Shown: positions 15,663 to 24,971, counted from the stretch's first letter. The stretch is DNA of 64,000 nucleotides from Roseivirga spongicola (GCF_001592965.1 NZ_LRPC01000012.1:62001-126000), one strand, 5' to 3'. Translations and numbers: made by a program. Notes: a model not told the origin generated them from the sequence alone.

Positions 15663-16373
15663 ATGAAGCTGAGTATTATAATTCCCACACTCAATGAGGC
15701 TGCCATTATTGGCAAACAAATACAATCGATAGCCCAAAAAGCCAATACAAAAGACATTGAGATTATTGTGGCCGATGCGTATAGTGAAGACGACACAGCC
15801 GATATAGCTAGGGAGGCTGGTGCTAGTGTGGTTTTGGTAGATCGATGCTGCAGAGCTCGTCAAATGAATGAAGGAGCTAAGGTGGCTACGGGCGATGTTT
15901 TTTACTTTGTTCATGCAGACCTAACCTTGCCTGATGGTTTTTTCGATGATATACTGGAAGGAGTCGCTGCTAAACGGTCTTACGGTTGCTATCAGGTAGC
16001 ATTTGACAGGCCTGTAAAGGGGCTTCAGTTTAACAGTAGTTTATCCAAATATCAGGGGATATTTTTTAGAGGAGGAGATCAGACCCTCTATATGACCAAG
16101 GCATTCTTTAGTAAGATTGGAGGTTTTGATAATGACATAGTCATAATGGAAGACTATGAGATTCTTCTTCGCGCTAGTCGTTACGAGAAAATAAATATTA
16201 TGCATGCAAAGGTTATTATCTCAGCAAGGAAGATGGAGCAAAATAATTATTTCAGAACCAATTTGGTTAATGTGCTGGTTTTCAGTCTCTTCTTTCTTGG
16301 CGCTTCTCAGAATACCCTTGTTCGTATTTATCAGAGGTTTGTGAAAGGTGCAAAGTACAGAGAGATCGAATAG
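15663..16373 (+). CDS. Family 2 glycosyltransferase, TIGR04283-like
   Basis: A 236-residue GT-A glycosyltransferase without the usual C-terminal membrane anchor. The fold begins at IIIPTLNEAAII. The nucleotide-sugar site includes ADAYSEDDT, and the HAD motif in YFVHADLTLP takes the place of DxD. The RCCRARQMNEGAKVATGD block is typical of the TIGR04283 group. Acceptor and product are unknown. It lies 127 bases upstream of a B12-radical-SAM gene in the same direction; joint work on a surface lipid or glycan is possible but unproven. Confidence 0.88.
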   Translation: MKLSIIIPTLNEAAIIGKQIQSIAQKANTKDIEIIVADAYSEDDTADIAREAGASVVLVDRCCRARQMNEGAKVATGDVFYFVHADLTLPDGFFDDILEGVAAKRSYGCYQVAFDRPVKGLQFNSSLSKYQGIFFRGGDQTLYMTKAFFSKIGGFDNDIVIMEDYEILLRASRYEKINIMHAKVIISARKMEQNNYFRTNLVNVLVFSLFFLGASQNTLVRIYQRFVKGAKYREIE

Positions 16374-16500
16374 AATTTTTTTAATAAAAGTTGTCTTCGA
16401 AGCTGTTTTAGTAAAACATCATTTTGCATCTTTAGTACAGTCACGACAGGTAGGGCGTATGATTTTGTAGAGGTCGGGCTATTCAACCAAATCTTCTGCT

Positions 16501-18135
16501 ATGAACGTTCTACTGAGTTACCCAATTTTCCCAACAAGTTTCTGGTCTTTTGAAAAAGCCGTACAAGGTATTGGCAAGAAAGCATTTATGCCGCCTCTGA
16601 GCCTTGTTACTGTTGCAGCTCTGCTTCCACAAGAATGGAATTTCAGACTTAGGGATAGAAACATTGAGCCTGTTACTGAAGATGACTGGGAGTGGGCCGA
16701 TATGGTAATGCTTTCTGGTATGATTGCCCAGAAGGAGGACTACATGGCACAAATACAAGAAGCCAAGAGAAGGGACTTGCCTGTAGTTGTTGGCGGCCCT
16801 TATGCCACTTCCCTTCCGAATGATATGCTAGCTGCTGGTGCAGATTTTTTAGTTCTAGATGAAGGTGAGTATACCATAAACCTATTTGTAGAGGCCCTTA
16901 AAAGGGGTGAAACTTCAGGCATATTTAGGTCGAAAGATAAGCCTGACGTGACTTTGAGTCCAGTGCCTAGGTACGACTTGTTGCAGCTAGACGCTTACTT
17001 CTTAATGGCGATTCAATATTCGAGAGGCTGCCCTTTCCAATGCGAGTTTTGCGACATCATTATTCTATATGGAAGAAAGCCTAGGACGAAAACTTTTAGC
17101 CAGGTAGAAAAAGAGCTAGACGTCTTATTCGACCTAGGTTGGAGGGGAGGAATCTTCTTTGTAGATGACAACTTCATTGGAAATAAACGAACCGTGAAGC
17201 CATTCCTTGAGAACCTTATCGAGTGGCAGACTAATAAGGGGTATCCATTCAGCTTTACCACGGAGGCTTCCATAGATATGGCTCAAGACGATCGTCTTTT
17301 GGAGCTTATGGCCTTGAGTAAATTCTCTACTGTATTTATAGGTATTGAAACGCCAGATACGGATAGCTTGAAGCTTACTATGAAGCATCAGAATAACAGA
17401 AAGCCAATGAACGAGTCGCTGGAAAAGATTGCGAAATCTGGGCTCAGAATTATGGCGGGCTTCATTATTGGTTTCGATGATGAGAAAAAAGGTGCTGGAG
17501 AACGAGTGTTCCAATTTGCAACAGAGAATGCTATTCCTGGGGTAACATTCAGTATGCTACAGGCTTTACCGGGAACAGCTTTGTGGGATCGCTTGAAGGC
17601 AAGTGGTAGACTGTTGGATGACGCTAACCTGAATCAAACCACGTTGCTCAACTTTGTGCCTACGCGACCTATCGAAGAAATTGCTGAGGAGTACGTAAAT
17701 GCATTCTGGAAACTCTATGACCCGAAAGTTTACTTAAAACGAGTGTTTGATCACTTTATGCTGGTTGGGCAAGCCAAGGTTCACCAAGACCCTGAATTAA
17801 GAAAGAAACTTGCGAACCAACATAAAACGGACTTCGATCTTAAAGGAGTTTTGTTCGGTCTGAAAATGCTTGCTAAGCTAGGCTTTGTTAGAAGTACACG
17901 CTTCGTTTTCTGGAAATACCTCTACTTAATGTTTAAGAAGAACCCTGGTGGAATTGGCAACTTCTTGTCATTCGCTGCATTTATGGAGCATTTCCTTCCA
18001 TATCGTAAAATGGTGAAGAAAGAGATTCAAGAAGCGTTACAGGCCAGAATCGATGGAAAAGTGAAGGTGTTAGATACCAACATTGAGCTATCGGATGAGC
18101 TCACAGAAGGAGTAGAGTGGTATAAGGCGAGTTAA
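16501..18135 (+). CDS. B12-binding radical SAM protein (DUF4070, HpnP-like)
   Basis: A 544-residue class B radical SAM enzyme. Residues 1 to about 140 form a cobalamin-binding Rossmann domain. The [4Fe-4S] ligands are C177, C181 and C184 in SRGCPFQCEFCD. The region after about 360 matches DUF4070. The sequence around the cluster (QYSRGCPFQCEFCDIIILYG) resembles hopanoid C-2 methylase HpnP, but this family is broad. No squalene-hopene cyclase is in the window, so a methyl or methylene transfer on an unknown substrate is the safe call. The stop is followed directly by the convergent toxin gene. Confidence 0.88.
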   Translation: MNVLLSYPIFPTSFWSFEKAVQGIGKKAFMPPLSLVTVAALLPQEWNFRLRDRNIEPVTEDDWEWADMVMLSGMIAQKEDYMAQIQEAKRRDLPVVVGGPYATSLPNDMLAAGADFLVLDEGEYTINLFVEALKRGETSGIFRSKDKPDVTLSPVPRYDLLQLDAYFLMAIQYSRGCPFQCEFCDIIILYGRKPRTKTFSQVEKELDVLFDLGWRGGIFFVDDNFIGNKRTVKPFLENLIEWQTNKGYPFSFTTEASIDMAQDDRLLELMALSKFSTVFIGIETPDTDSLKLTMKHQNNRKPMNESLEKIAKSGLRIMAGFIIGFDDEKKGAGERVFQFATENAIPGVTFSMLQALPGTALWDRLKASGRLLDDANLNQTTLLNFVPTRPIEEIAEEYVNAFWKLYDPKVYLKRVFDHFMLVGQAKVHQDPELRKKLANQHKTDFDLKGVLFGLKMLAKLGFVRSTRFVFWKYLYLMFKKNPGGIGNFLSFAAFMEHFLPYRKMVKKEIQEALQARIDGKVKVLDTNIELSDELTEGVEWYKAS

Positions 18136-18441
18136 TTATTTCAGTATATCTAGCAATTTTTTAGGGTCTTGTCTGTTGTCCCAGAATGCAATAATTATGA
18201 TTCTGCCTTCTTTGACCTTATAGAATAGACTATAATGATTCATTGCTGCAACTCTGACTTCTGGTAAAGAGGTTTGTGGGTGTTCAAGAGGGAAAGAAGC
18301 AACAAGTGTAAGTCTCTGATCTATTTTGTCGAGAAGCTTATTAGAAAATCGATTTGAGTGTGTGCGTTTATTCCAAAAAGAAAGTACCTCTCGAAGCTGT
18401 TTGCTGGCTGTCTGTGTCCAGATTATTGTGTTTTGAGCCAT
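18136..18441 (-). CDS. ParE/RelE-family toxin
   Basis: A 101-residue protein of the ParE/RelE fold. QTASKQLREVLSFWNKR at the start, LTLVASFPLEHPQT in the middle and MNHYSLFYKVKEGRIIIIAFWDNRQDPKKL at the end follow the family order. ParE types poison gyrase and RelE types cut mRNA; the sequence does not settle which. The start codon lies inside the upstream antitoxin gene (19-base overlap), the usual coupling of type II toxin-antitoxin pairs. Its 3' end abuts the radical-SAM gene with no gap. Confidence 0.87.
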   Translation of the reverse strand: MAQNTIIWTQTASKQLREVLSFWNKRTHSNRFSNKLLDKIDQRLTLVASFPLEHPQTSLPEVRVAAMNHYSLFYKVKEGRIIIIAFWDNRQDPKKLLDILK

Positions 18442-18662
18442 TCGCGTTCTTGATCGAATAGTTCTTTATGAGGGATGGTCTGTCCGCTCTCTAAGTCTTG
18501 CAGAGACATTTCTATCATCAGCATTTGCTCTTTGGTGAGCTCAATTTGTTTCTCGTCAGAAAAGGTGCTGAGTAGCTTGTCTACGGCATTAAGTATATCC
18601 TTATCACTTACTGCCATGAGCTTAGTGATAAGTGTATTTCGAAGGTTTTCAACAGTTGCCAT
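18423..18662 (-). CDS. Putative antitoxin of the ParE/RelE pair
   Basis: A 79-residue acidic-ended protein directly upstream of, and overlapping, the toxin gene. It does not show a clear ribbon-helix-helix or Phd motif. The N-terminus MATVENLRNTLITKLMAVSDKDILNAVDKLL looks helical, and the C-terminal SLQDLESGQTIPHKELFDQEREWL resembles toxin-wrapping tails of Bacteroidota antitoxins. Assigning it as antitoxin rests mainly on position and size. Its promoter should lie in the roughly 200-base gap before the decarboxylase gene. Confidence 0.78.
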   Translation of the reverse strand: MATVENLRNTLITKLMAVSDKDILNAVDKLLSTFSDEKQIELTKEQMLMIEMSLQDLESGQTIPHKELFDQEREWLKTQ

Positions 18663-18707
18663 GCTTAAAATTAGAAAACGATTTGATTAGTACTTAGTTG
18701 CAAACCC

Positions 18708-18733
18708 AAAAAAAGCAGTCTTCCCAAACTGCC
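18708..18733 (-). terminator. Minus-strand terminator with no obvious gene upstream
   Basis: On the minus strand GCAGT pairs with ACTGC around TTTGGGAA, followed by seven T. The next gene on its upstream side runs in the opposite direction, so it would end either antisense transcription from the decarboxylase gene or a small RNA from 18734-18876. Confidence 0.5.
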
Positions 18734-18876
18734 TACTCTTAATTTATAATCTCTAATTACACATTAATTCCAAAAGCAGGTTGTATTACTTGATCTAGGA
18801 ATCGAGTAGTTATGCCTGTCAATGAGATAAGAGTATTATGTAGTTTTATCTCGTCAATAAATTAAAACACACACAA

Positions 18877-20193
18877 ATGGAATATCAATCTTTAGAGGTT
18901 ATTGCTAGCCTCAAAAAACAAATCAATGACGACAAGATCTTTGCTCAAGCACTTGTTCTATCGCTAAAGACAGCAAAAGAGAATGCTACAGGTGGTAAAC
19001 TCAATGCAGACCTTTATGATGCATTGAATAAGTTGTATGACGACAATGCTTGGCCAACAACATCTGACGATTACCTCAGGTATCTCAAGACTTTTGCTGA
19101 AGTGGTTCCTTCAGAAAACCAAGTGCCTGGCTATACAGCCTGGAATAATAACGATCAACAAAACGGCTATAGCCAACAGGTATATGATAGGCTGTGTCAG
19201 TTTTATTGGTTGGTAGATCAAGGTCCTAAAGTAGATGGTGCAAAAGTTACTTTGCAGGATTACAAGAGTAAAATCAACGATTTTAGCTTTGCTGAATGGT
19301 TAGATCAGTATGCCGATGCTTGGGGAAGCTTCTTGAATACAACGGCCTCCATGACTCCTGAAACGCTCAAGTCTTTTGAAGATGACGTGATGTACAATCT
19401 TCCAGACTACTCAGACGATAAGCCTAATTGGACTACATTCAATAAGTTCTTCTTCAGACAACTGAATTCAATTGAGCCTAATTTACAACCTATGCGTCCG
19501 GTTGCGGCACCTGATGATAATACCATTATCAGCTCGCCAGCAGACTGTACGTTTAAGGCGATATACAATATTGATGATCAGGGTAATGTAGTTGAGCCGT
19601 TGTCCAATGCGGAAGGTATTACCTTGAAGCATACGCATACCATTGGTACTGTACAGCAATTGCTGAATGACAGTCCATTGGCTGAGCGTTTTTACGGAGG
19701 CACCTTTGTTCACTACTTTTTGAATCCGTTTGATTATCACCGTTTTCATGTGCCTGTAGCTGGTAAAGTGGTAGATTCTCAAAAAGTGCATGGCAATGTT
19801 TTCTTGAATGTTGAGATTACAGATAACCAATTTGATGCTCCTGATGGTGCTGGTGACGGCTATGAGTTTACTCAGGCCAGAGGAGTTATTATCGTGGATA
19901 CTGCTGGTAGTGATGCTGGCGATGTAGGCTTAGTTGCTACTATTCCAATTGGAATGGCGCAGGTGTCTTCTGTGCACATGGAATTGCAAAACGGTGCTTT
20001 GGTAAACAAAGGGGATGAGTTTGGCTATTTTGCTTTCGGTGGGTCCGATATCATTATGGTGTTCGAACGCCCACAAGAGGCCTTAAGGTTTGTAAAGCAT
20101 TGGGACAACCGACAAGTGAATGCTACAGACGAGCAAAAGCAGATTGCTCCGTTCCACTTTAAATATGGACAGCCTTCAGTGATTTTTAAATAG
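18877..20193 (+). CDS. PSD-fold pyruvoyl decarboxylase with PSDC N-terminal domain
   Basis: A 438-residue protein related to phosphatidylserine decarboxylase. The C-terminal half has the catalytic core: LSPF-like FLNPFDYHRFHVPVAGKV, then VPIG-like ATIPIGMAQVSSVHM, and FGGSDIIMVF with G389-S390. S390 should be cleaved to form the pyruvoyl group. Residues 1 to about 185 resemble the PSDC domain found in PsiD-type tryptophan decarboxylases. There is no membrane segment. Decarboxylation of a free amino acid is therefore as likely as phospholipid synthesis. The canonical psd is expected elsewhere. A strong terminator follows. Confidence 0.8.
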   Translation: MEYQSLEVIASLKKQINDDKIFAQALVLSLKTAKENATGGKLNADLYDALNKLYDDNAWPTTSDDYLRYLKTFAEVVPSENQVPGYTAWNNNDQQNGYSQQVYDRLCQFYWLVDQGPKVDGAKVTLQDYKSKINDFSFAEWLDQYADAWGSFLNTTASMTPETLKSFEDDVMYNLPDYSDDKPNWTTFNKFFFRQLNSIEPNLQPMRPVAAPDDNTIISSPADCTFKAIYNIDDQGNVVEPLSNAEGITLKHTHTIGTVQQLLNDSPLAERFYGGTFVHYFLNPFDYHRFHVPVAGKVVDSQKVHGNVFLNVEITDNQFDAPDGAGDGYEFTQARGVIIVDTAGSDAGDVGLVATIPIGMAQVSSVHMELQNGALVNKGDEFGYFAFGGSDIIMVFERPQEALRFVKHWDNRQVNATDEQKQIAPFHFKYGQPSVIFK

Positions 20194-20208
20194 ACTGGGA
20201 TATAATAG

Positions 20209-20246
20209 AACTTGAGAGGTGGCTTCCAGAAGCCACTTCTCAAGTT
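20209..20246. terminator. Bidirectional terminator between decarboxylase and valS
   Basis: A long stem, AACTTGAGA-GTGGCTT pairing with AAGCCAC-TCTCAAGTT around a short loop, is followed by a T-rich tract on the plus strand. It serves two convergent genes. Confidence 0.75.
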
Positions 20247-20254
20247 TCTCTTTT

Positions 20255-22939
20255 CTAACCGAGTGAAGCCAATTTCTCTTCTAAGACCTTAATCTTAGAT
20301 TCGGCATCGGCCTGCTTCTTCTTCTCATTGGCCACTACTTGCTCAGGAGCTCCATTGACGAACTTTTCGTTGCTCAGCTTTTTCATTACGCTGTTGAGGA
20401 AGCCTTTGGTGTACTCCAATTCCTTAGTGATTTCCTCCTTTTCAGCCTCTACATCTATTGAACCTTCAGGTAGTGGTAGGTAGAATTCATCCGATTTGAT
20501 TACAAAACTCAATGAGTTGTCAATCTTTTCTTCAGTGAATTTCAGTTCTCCAATGTTACAAAGCTTTTTAATGGTGCCTGCAAATCTTTGATAAGCCTCC
20601 TGCTCGTTCGCTTTAATGTATAGATCAAGAGAGTCTTTTGGCGAAATGCCTTTGCTACTTCTGGCGTTTCTGATTTGTGAGATCAGTTCAAAAGCCACTT
20701 CAGCATTCTTTGTTAGTCCTGAATCGGTACTTCCAACTACTGGCCAAGAAGAAACAATGATGTCATCACCTTCCGCTCTGTCTCTCATTTCAGACCAAAT
20801 TTCTTCCGATATAAATGGCATGAAAGGATGTAATACCTTCATGATCTTCTCGAAGAAGTTGAGCGTTACTTCATAAGTTGCTGGATCGATTGGTTCACCA
20901 TAGTTTGGCTTAATCATTTCTAGGTACCAAGAACAGAAGTCGTTCCAGATGAGCTTATAGGTAGCCATTAGTGCATCTGAAATTCTAAACTTGCTGAAAT
21001 GGTCTTCAATCTCAGCCAATGTCTCATTAAATCTAGAGTCGAACCACTGAATAGCTATTGTATTCTCACCTGGAGTTGAGTTGCCGCTAACTTCCCAGCC
21101 CTTAACCAGACGGAAGGCATTCCAAATTTTGTTGGCAAAGTTTCTTCCTTGTTCTACTAGTTTCTCATCGTACAACAAGTCATTTCCGGCAGGAGAAGAG
21201 AATAACATTCCCGTTCTAATGGCATCTGCTCCATAGTCTTTAATCAAGTCCAACGGATCAGGTGAGTTGCCCAATGACTTAGACATTTTTCTTCTCTGCT
21301 TATCGCGAACAATACCCGTTAGGTATACGTGCTTAAATGGTTTTTCACCAGTGTATTCATAACCAGCAATAATCATTCTGGCTACCCAGAAGAAAAGAAT
21401 CTCAGGAGCAGTTACTAATACCGAAGTAGGGTAGAAGTAGTCCAAGTCTGCATTCTTTCCTTTGATGATTTTGCCCGTTTCTTTGTCCCAGCAGTCGTCA
21501 TTGAAGCCATCGAAAACAGACATAGGGAATAACCATGATGAAGCCCATGTGTCTAGTACATCTTCATCTTGGTGTAAATCTGCTTCAGTTAAGTTTTGGT
21601 TGCCAGACTTTTCTTTGGCCAATTGAATGGCTTCTTCTAAGCTTTCTGCAACTACGAAGTCATCATCACCTTTACCATAGAAGTAAGCTGGAATTCTTTG
21701 CCCCCACCACAGCTGACGAGAAATACACCAGTCGCGTACATTTTCCATCCAGTGGTTGTAGGTGTTCTTGAATTTCGATGGAAGTAACTCTACTTCGTCA
21801 TTCATTACCACTTCATGGGCTGTTTTGGAAATATCTTTCATGTTGATGAACCACTGAAGCGAAAGCTTCGGCTCAATCACTGTATTAGTTCTTTCAGAAC
21901 GACCGATTTTGGTAGTGAACTCCTCAAAGCCCATCATAATACCTGCTTCATCTAGGTCTTTGATAATCTGCTTACGAACAGCAAAGCGCTCCATTCCAAT
22001 ATAGGCTTCAACTCCGCACTTTTCATTCAATGTGCCATCAAGATTGATGGTGTCGATTACCTCAAGGTTGTGTCTCTGACCAATTTCGTAGTCATTCGGG
22101 TCGTGTGCAGGCGTAACTTTCAGGCAACCAGTTCCGAATTCAATGTCTACATAGTCATCGCCAATAATCGGAATCTCACGATTTACGAAAGGAACAATAG
22201 CCATCTTACCGATGAGGTGCTTAAAGCGCTCATCTTTTGGGTTAACGGCAATACCAGTGTCACCCATAATGGTCTCAGGGCGCTGTGTTGCTATAACTAG
22301 CGTCTCGTCTGAGTCCTTTATCTTATATTGAACTTTATAGAGTTTTGAAGTTTCTTCTTTATCGGCATAGATTACCTCTTCGTTTGAAACCGTGGTTTGG
22401 GCTTCAACATCCCAGTTTACCATTCTCCATCCACGGTAGATGTAGCCCTTTTTGTAAAGGTCAACAAATACCCGAATTACCGACTTATAATAAGCATCGT
22501 CCATGGTGAACGCAGTGCGATCCCAGTCACAAGATGCTCCTAATTTCTTAAGCTGCTCAAGGATAATTCCACCATACTTTTCTTTCCATTCCCATGAGTA
22601 TTTCATGAACTCATCGCGAGAAAGGTCCGATTTCTTGATTCCCTTTTCGCGAAGCATTCTCACCACTTTAGCTTCAGTGGCAATCGATGCGTGGTCGGTA
22701 CCCGGAACCCAAAGGGCTTCCTTGCCTTCCATTCTGGCTTTACGAATAAGAATATCCTGAATGGTGTTGTTGAGCATGTGGCCCATGTGCAATACACCCG
22801 TCACGTTTGGAGGCGGAATGACTATTGTGAATGGCTCTTTTTCCGGATTGACTTTGGCTTTGAAATAGCCTTTATCCATCCAATGCTGATACCATTTGTC
22901 TTCTACCTTTTGCGATTCGTATTTACTTGAAAGTGACAT
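20255..22939 (-). CDS. valS: Valyl-tRNA synthetase
   Basis: An 894-residue class I aminoacyl-tRNA synthetase that charges tRNA-Val. PPPNVTGVLHMGHM at residues 42-55 contains the HIGH signature (HMGH 51-54), and KMSKS lies at residues 551-555. The editing domain sits between them (TQRPETIMGDTGIAVNP). The C-terminal 65 or so residues form the tRNA-binding coiled coil (EKEEITKELEYTKGFLNSVM). Length is normal. It is a single-gene unit, convergent with the decarboxylase. A tRNA-Val gene lies 7 kb away, but the two are not linked in one transcript. Confidence 0.97.
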   Translation of the reverse strand: MSLSSKYESQKVEDKWYQHWMDKGYFKAKVNPEKEPFTIVIPPPNVTGVLHMGHMLNNTIQDILIRKARMEGKEALWVPGTDHASIATEAKVVRMLREKGIKKSDLSRDEFMKYSWEWKEKYGGIILEQLKKLGASCDWDRTAFTMDDAYYKSVIRVFVDLYKKGYIYRGWRMVNWDVEAQTTVSNEEVIYADKEETSKLYKVQYKIKDSDETLVIATQRPETIMGDTGIAVNPKDERFKHLIGKMAIVPFVNREIPIIGDDYVDIEFGTGCLKVTPAHDPNDYEIGQRHNLEVIDTINLDGTLNEKCGVEAYIGMERFAVRKQIIKDLDEAGIMMGFEEFTTKIGRSERTNTVIEPKLSLQWFINMKDISKTAHEVVMNDEVELLPSKFKNTYNHWMENVRDWCISRQLWWGQRIPAYFYGKGDDDFVVAESLEEAIQLAKEKSGNQNLTEADLHQDEDVLDTWASSWLFPMSVFDGFNDDCWDKETGKIIKGKNADLDYFYPTSVLVTAPEILFFWVARMIIAGYEYTGEKPFKHVYLTGIVRDKQRRKMSKSLGNSPDPLDLIKDYGADAIRTGMLFSSPAGNDLLYDEKLVEQGRNFANKIWNAFRLVKGWEVSGNSTPGENTIAIQWFDSRFNETLAEIEDHFSKFRISDALMATYKLIWNDFCSWYLEMIKPNYGEPIDPATYEVTLNFFEKIMKVLHPFMPFISEEIWSEMRDRAEGDDIIVSSWPVVGSTDSGLTKNAEVAFELISQIRNARSSKGISPKDSLDLYIKANEQEAYQRFAGTIKKLCNIGELKFTEEKIDNSLSFVIKSDEFYLPLPEGSIDVEAEKEEITKELEYTKGFLNSVMKKLSNEKFVNGAPEQVVANEKKKQADAESKIKVLEEKLASLG

Positions 22940-22966
22940 AAAAGTGTACTACTTAAAATTGAGGTG

Positions 22967-22974
22967 CAAAAATA
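22967..22974 (-). promoter_or_regulatory. Candidate -7 box for valS
   Basis: TATTTTTG on the minus strand matches TAnnTTTG and lies 27 bases before the valS start. No TTG is seen at the usual -33 spacing. Confidence 0.4.
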
Positions 22975-22986
22975 GAGTATTAAGTC

Positions 22987-23014
22987 GGAAGACGGAAGAT
23001 GGAAGACGGAAGAT
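22987..23014. repeat. Four tandem copies of a 7-base repeat
   Basis: GGAAGAC, GGAAGAT, GGAAGAC and GGAAGAT follow one another in the valS upstream region. This looks like simple-sequence expansion. Confidence 0.7.
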
Positions 23015-23054
23015 TCGTCTGTTTAAGGTTTATTGTTTTAAGTTCTATGTTTTT

Positions 23055-23130
23055 ACCCCTAAATCCCCTGAAGGGGACTTTTGTTAATCTGGGGAACAGG
23101 CTTTATCTCTCACCCTTTAGGGCCGGGGTC
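23055..23130. repeat. Dispersed intergenic palindromic element, member A
   Basis: Left part CCCCTAAATCCCCTGAAGGGG, shown as a TCCCCTGAAGGGGA hairpin, and right part CACCCTTTAGGGCCGGGGT, separated by about 35 bases. Related copies occur at 27713, 42339, 54270 and 63899. Confidence 0.75.
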
Positions 23131-23159
23131 AAATCCGAGTTAGAACATTGAACTTAAAA

Positions 23160-24509
23160 CTATGAACTAATCCTAATTCTCCAATTCGTAGGATAGTAGT
23201 TATTCACTCTTTGCTGAATGCGATTGGCCCAACCAAGTCCGAGTCCTTTGTAAGTGATCAGGTTCCAGCCGTTGGGCATCGATTCAAAGTCGAAACTCTC
23301 TTTGCGCAGGTAGTTTAAGGTCTCTTCAAGGTTGAGCTCGAAGGTTGAGGCTTTTTCTAAATTTAATTCGGTTGAAAAGGCCAAAGCTTCATTAGGTATG
23401 AGTTTTTTGCCTTTTAGTCTGCCAATGTTAATACCTTCTGAAATGATGTAGAGGTTAGAGTTGATGTCATGAATCACCTCTTTCCAATGATTCGGCAAGG
23501 CTATGAACAAGTCGTTGTGTTTGATGAAATCGAACTTTTCTGGGTTCATGAGCCAAGGTTTAATGCTGTCAATCTCTTGTCTCGAAGCGAAGTTCATCGG
23601 CTTCTTCTGCTTTCTAAGTTTTTTCTCACGCCCTTCCGTTTTTCTAACTGCGGCAATAAAGAGACCTTCACCTTTTACTTTGTGTGGGTAGGCATGAAAG
23701 CCCTTAATGCCGTTCGTTTCTGTTTCGGTAAAGCCCCAGTCATTATTAAGGTTAATAGAAATACCTTCGGCATCTAGTTGCTCATTTAACCATTGAAGAT
23801 TTTCTTCATTTTCTAGCGAATTGTAGGTACAGGTGGAATAAATCAACACACCTCCCGGTTTTATGGCTGGCCAAATATCGGCCAGAATACGTTGCTGACG
23901 AGTTGCACAAAGCTTGACTGCTTCAGGGCTCCACTCGTTCATAGCCTCGGGTTCTCTGCGGAAAAGTCCTTCTCCCGAACAGGGTGCATCCACCACGATT
24001 ACATCGAATTGTATGTTCAGCCTATCAAAATGTGAAGGATCATTATTGGTGATTACTGTATTAGGCAAGCCCCACTTGGTGATGTTTTCGGAAAGGATAT
24101 TCGCTCTGCTTTTAATGACTTCATTGGAAACCAATAGGCTGCCTTCGCTCAACAAGCTTTGAATGTGGGTGCTCTTTCCTCCTGGAGCAGCGCAGAGGTC
24201 AAGCGCAAAAATGTCTTCCTCTAAATCTACCGCCTGTTTCAAAACCTCCTCCAATACCATGGAGCTTGCTTCCTGTACATAATAGGCTCCGGCATGAAAC
24301 GCAGAATCTAGGGTGAATGATGGACGCTCTGACAAATAAATACCATTGTCAGCCCAAGGGATTTTTTCACCACCTAACTTACTAGAATAACTTTTTAATG
24401 GATTGAAGCGAATGCTGGTTGGAGAATCAGTGTCAAGGGACTGAAAGAAAGCTTCGGCTTCAGAAGGAAGTAGTTCTTGGATTTTGGATTGAAATTCTGC
24501 TGGAATCAT
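23160..24509 (-). CDS. rRNA (cytosine-C5) methyltransferase, RsmB/NOP (RsmF-like)
   Basis: A 449-residue SAM-dependent RNA m5C methyltransferase. FALDLCAAPGGKSTHIQSLL binds SAM. The two catalytic cysteines are in VVDAPCSGEGLFR (motif IV) and YSTCTYNSLENEE (motif VI). The order and the extra C-terminal domain (LNYLRKESFDFESMPNGW, LGWANRIQQRVNNYYP) resemble RsmF/YebU, which methylates 16S rRNA. The exact site cannot be told from sequence. It starts one base after the stop of the Lrp gene, so the two form an operon. Confidence 0.9.
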   Translation of the reverse strand: MIPAEFQSKIQELLPSEAEAFFQSLDTDSPTSIRFNPLKSYSSKLGGEKIPWADNGIYLSERPSFTLDSAFHAGAYYVQEASSMVLEEVLKQAVDLEEDIFALDLCAAPGGKSTHIQSLLSEGSLLVSNEVIKSRANILSENITKWGLPNTVITNNDPSHFDRLNIQFDVIVVDAPCSGEGLFRREPEAMNEWSPEAVKLCATRQQRILADIWPAIKPGGVLIYSTCTYNSLENEENLQWLNEQLDAEGISINLNNDWGFTETETNGIKGFHAYPHKVKGEGLFIAAVRKTEGREKKLRKQKKPMNFASRQEIDSIKPWLMNPEKFDFIKHNDLFIALPNHWKEVIHDINSNLYIISEGINIGRLKGKKLIPNEALAFSTELNLEKASTFELNLEETLNYLRKESFDFESMPNGWNLITYKGLGLGWANRIQQRVNNYYPTNWRIRISS

Positions 24510-24971
24510 TTAAATCTTGTAAGCCGTTGTGTGAAGGTTTTCTGAAAGTACAAAAGAACTTTGAACCTGACCTAAATTGGCAATAGTAGAAAGCTTGGTA
24601 AGCACAAATGTTTCATATACCTCCATACTTCGCACCACTACTTTTAGCAGGAAATCGTAGTTGCCAGCAATATGGTAGCACTCCATTACCTCAGGGTATT
24701 GTTCTACCTCGTTTACAAACTTTTCAAGATAAGACCGTGAATGTTTTGTAAGGCTGATGGATATGAAAGCAATAAGTCGTAAGCCAAGTTTTTTGTTGTC
24801 GACTAGGGCCACATATTTCTTAATCAGTCCCTCTCTTTCCAGTCGCTTCACTCGCTCAAAAACGGGAGTAGTGGAGAGGTTCAACTGATCGGCCAAAGCC
24901 TTGGTGGTAATTCGAGCATCGCCCTGAAGTACTTCTAATATCTTAATGTCAACAGCGTCTAGCTTAAGCAT
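24510..24971 (-). CDS. Lrp/AsnC-family transcriptional regulator
   Basis: A 153-residue regulator. The N-terminal winged HTH (LDAVDIKILEVLQGDARITTKALADQLNLST) is followed by an AsnC ligand-binding (RAM) domain with GNYDFLLKVVVRSMEVYETF. Proteins of this group sense amino acids. It is divergent from an amino-acid dehydrogenase gene that begins a phenylalanine/tyrosine degradation block, so control of that block is a reasonable inference. It is followed without a gap by the rRNA methyltransferase gene. Confidence 0.93.
   Translation of the reverse strand: MLKLDAVDIKILEVLQGDARITTKALADQLNLSTTPVFERVKRLEREGLIKKYVALVDNKKLGLRLIAFISISLTKHSRSYLEKFVNEVEQYPEVMECYHIAGNYDFLLKVVVRSMEVYETFVLTKLSTIANLGQVQSSFVLSENLHTTAYKI

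Noticed and set aside
13290-22939. Functional linkage of tRNA-Val and ValRS because both lie in the window
   Set aside because: They are 7 kb apart, in opposite directions and separated by unrelated genes; coincidence is enough.
23469-23777. A 102-residue ORF opposite the rRNA methyltransferase
   Set aside because: Shadow of a well-supported gene in another frame.
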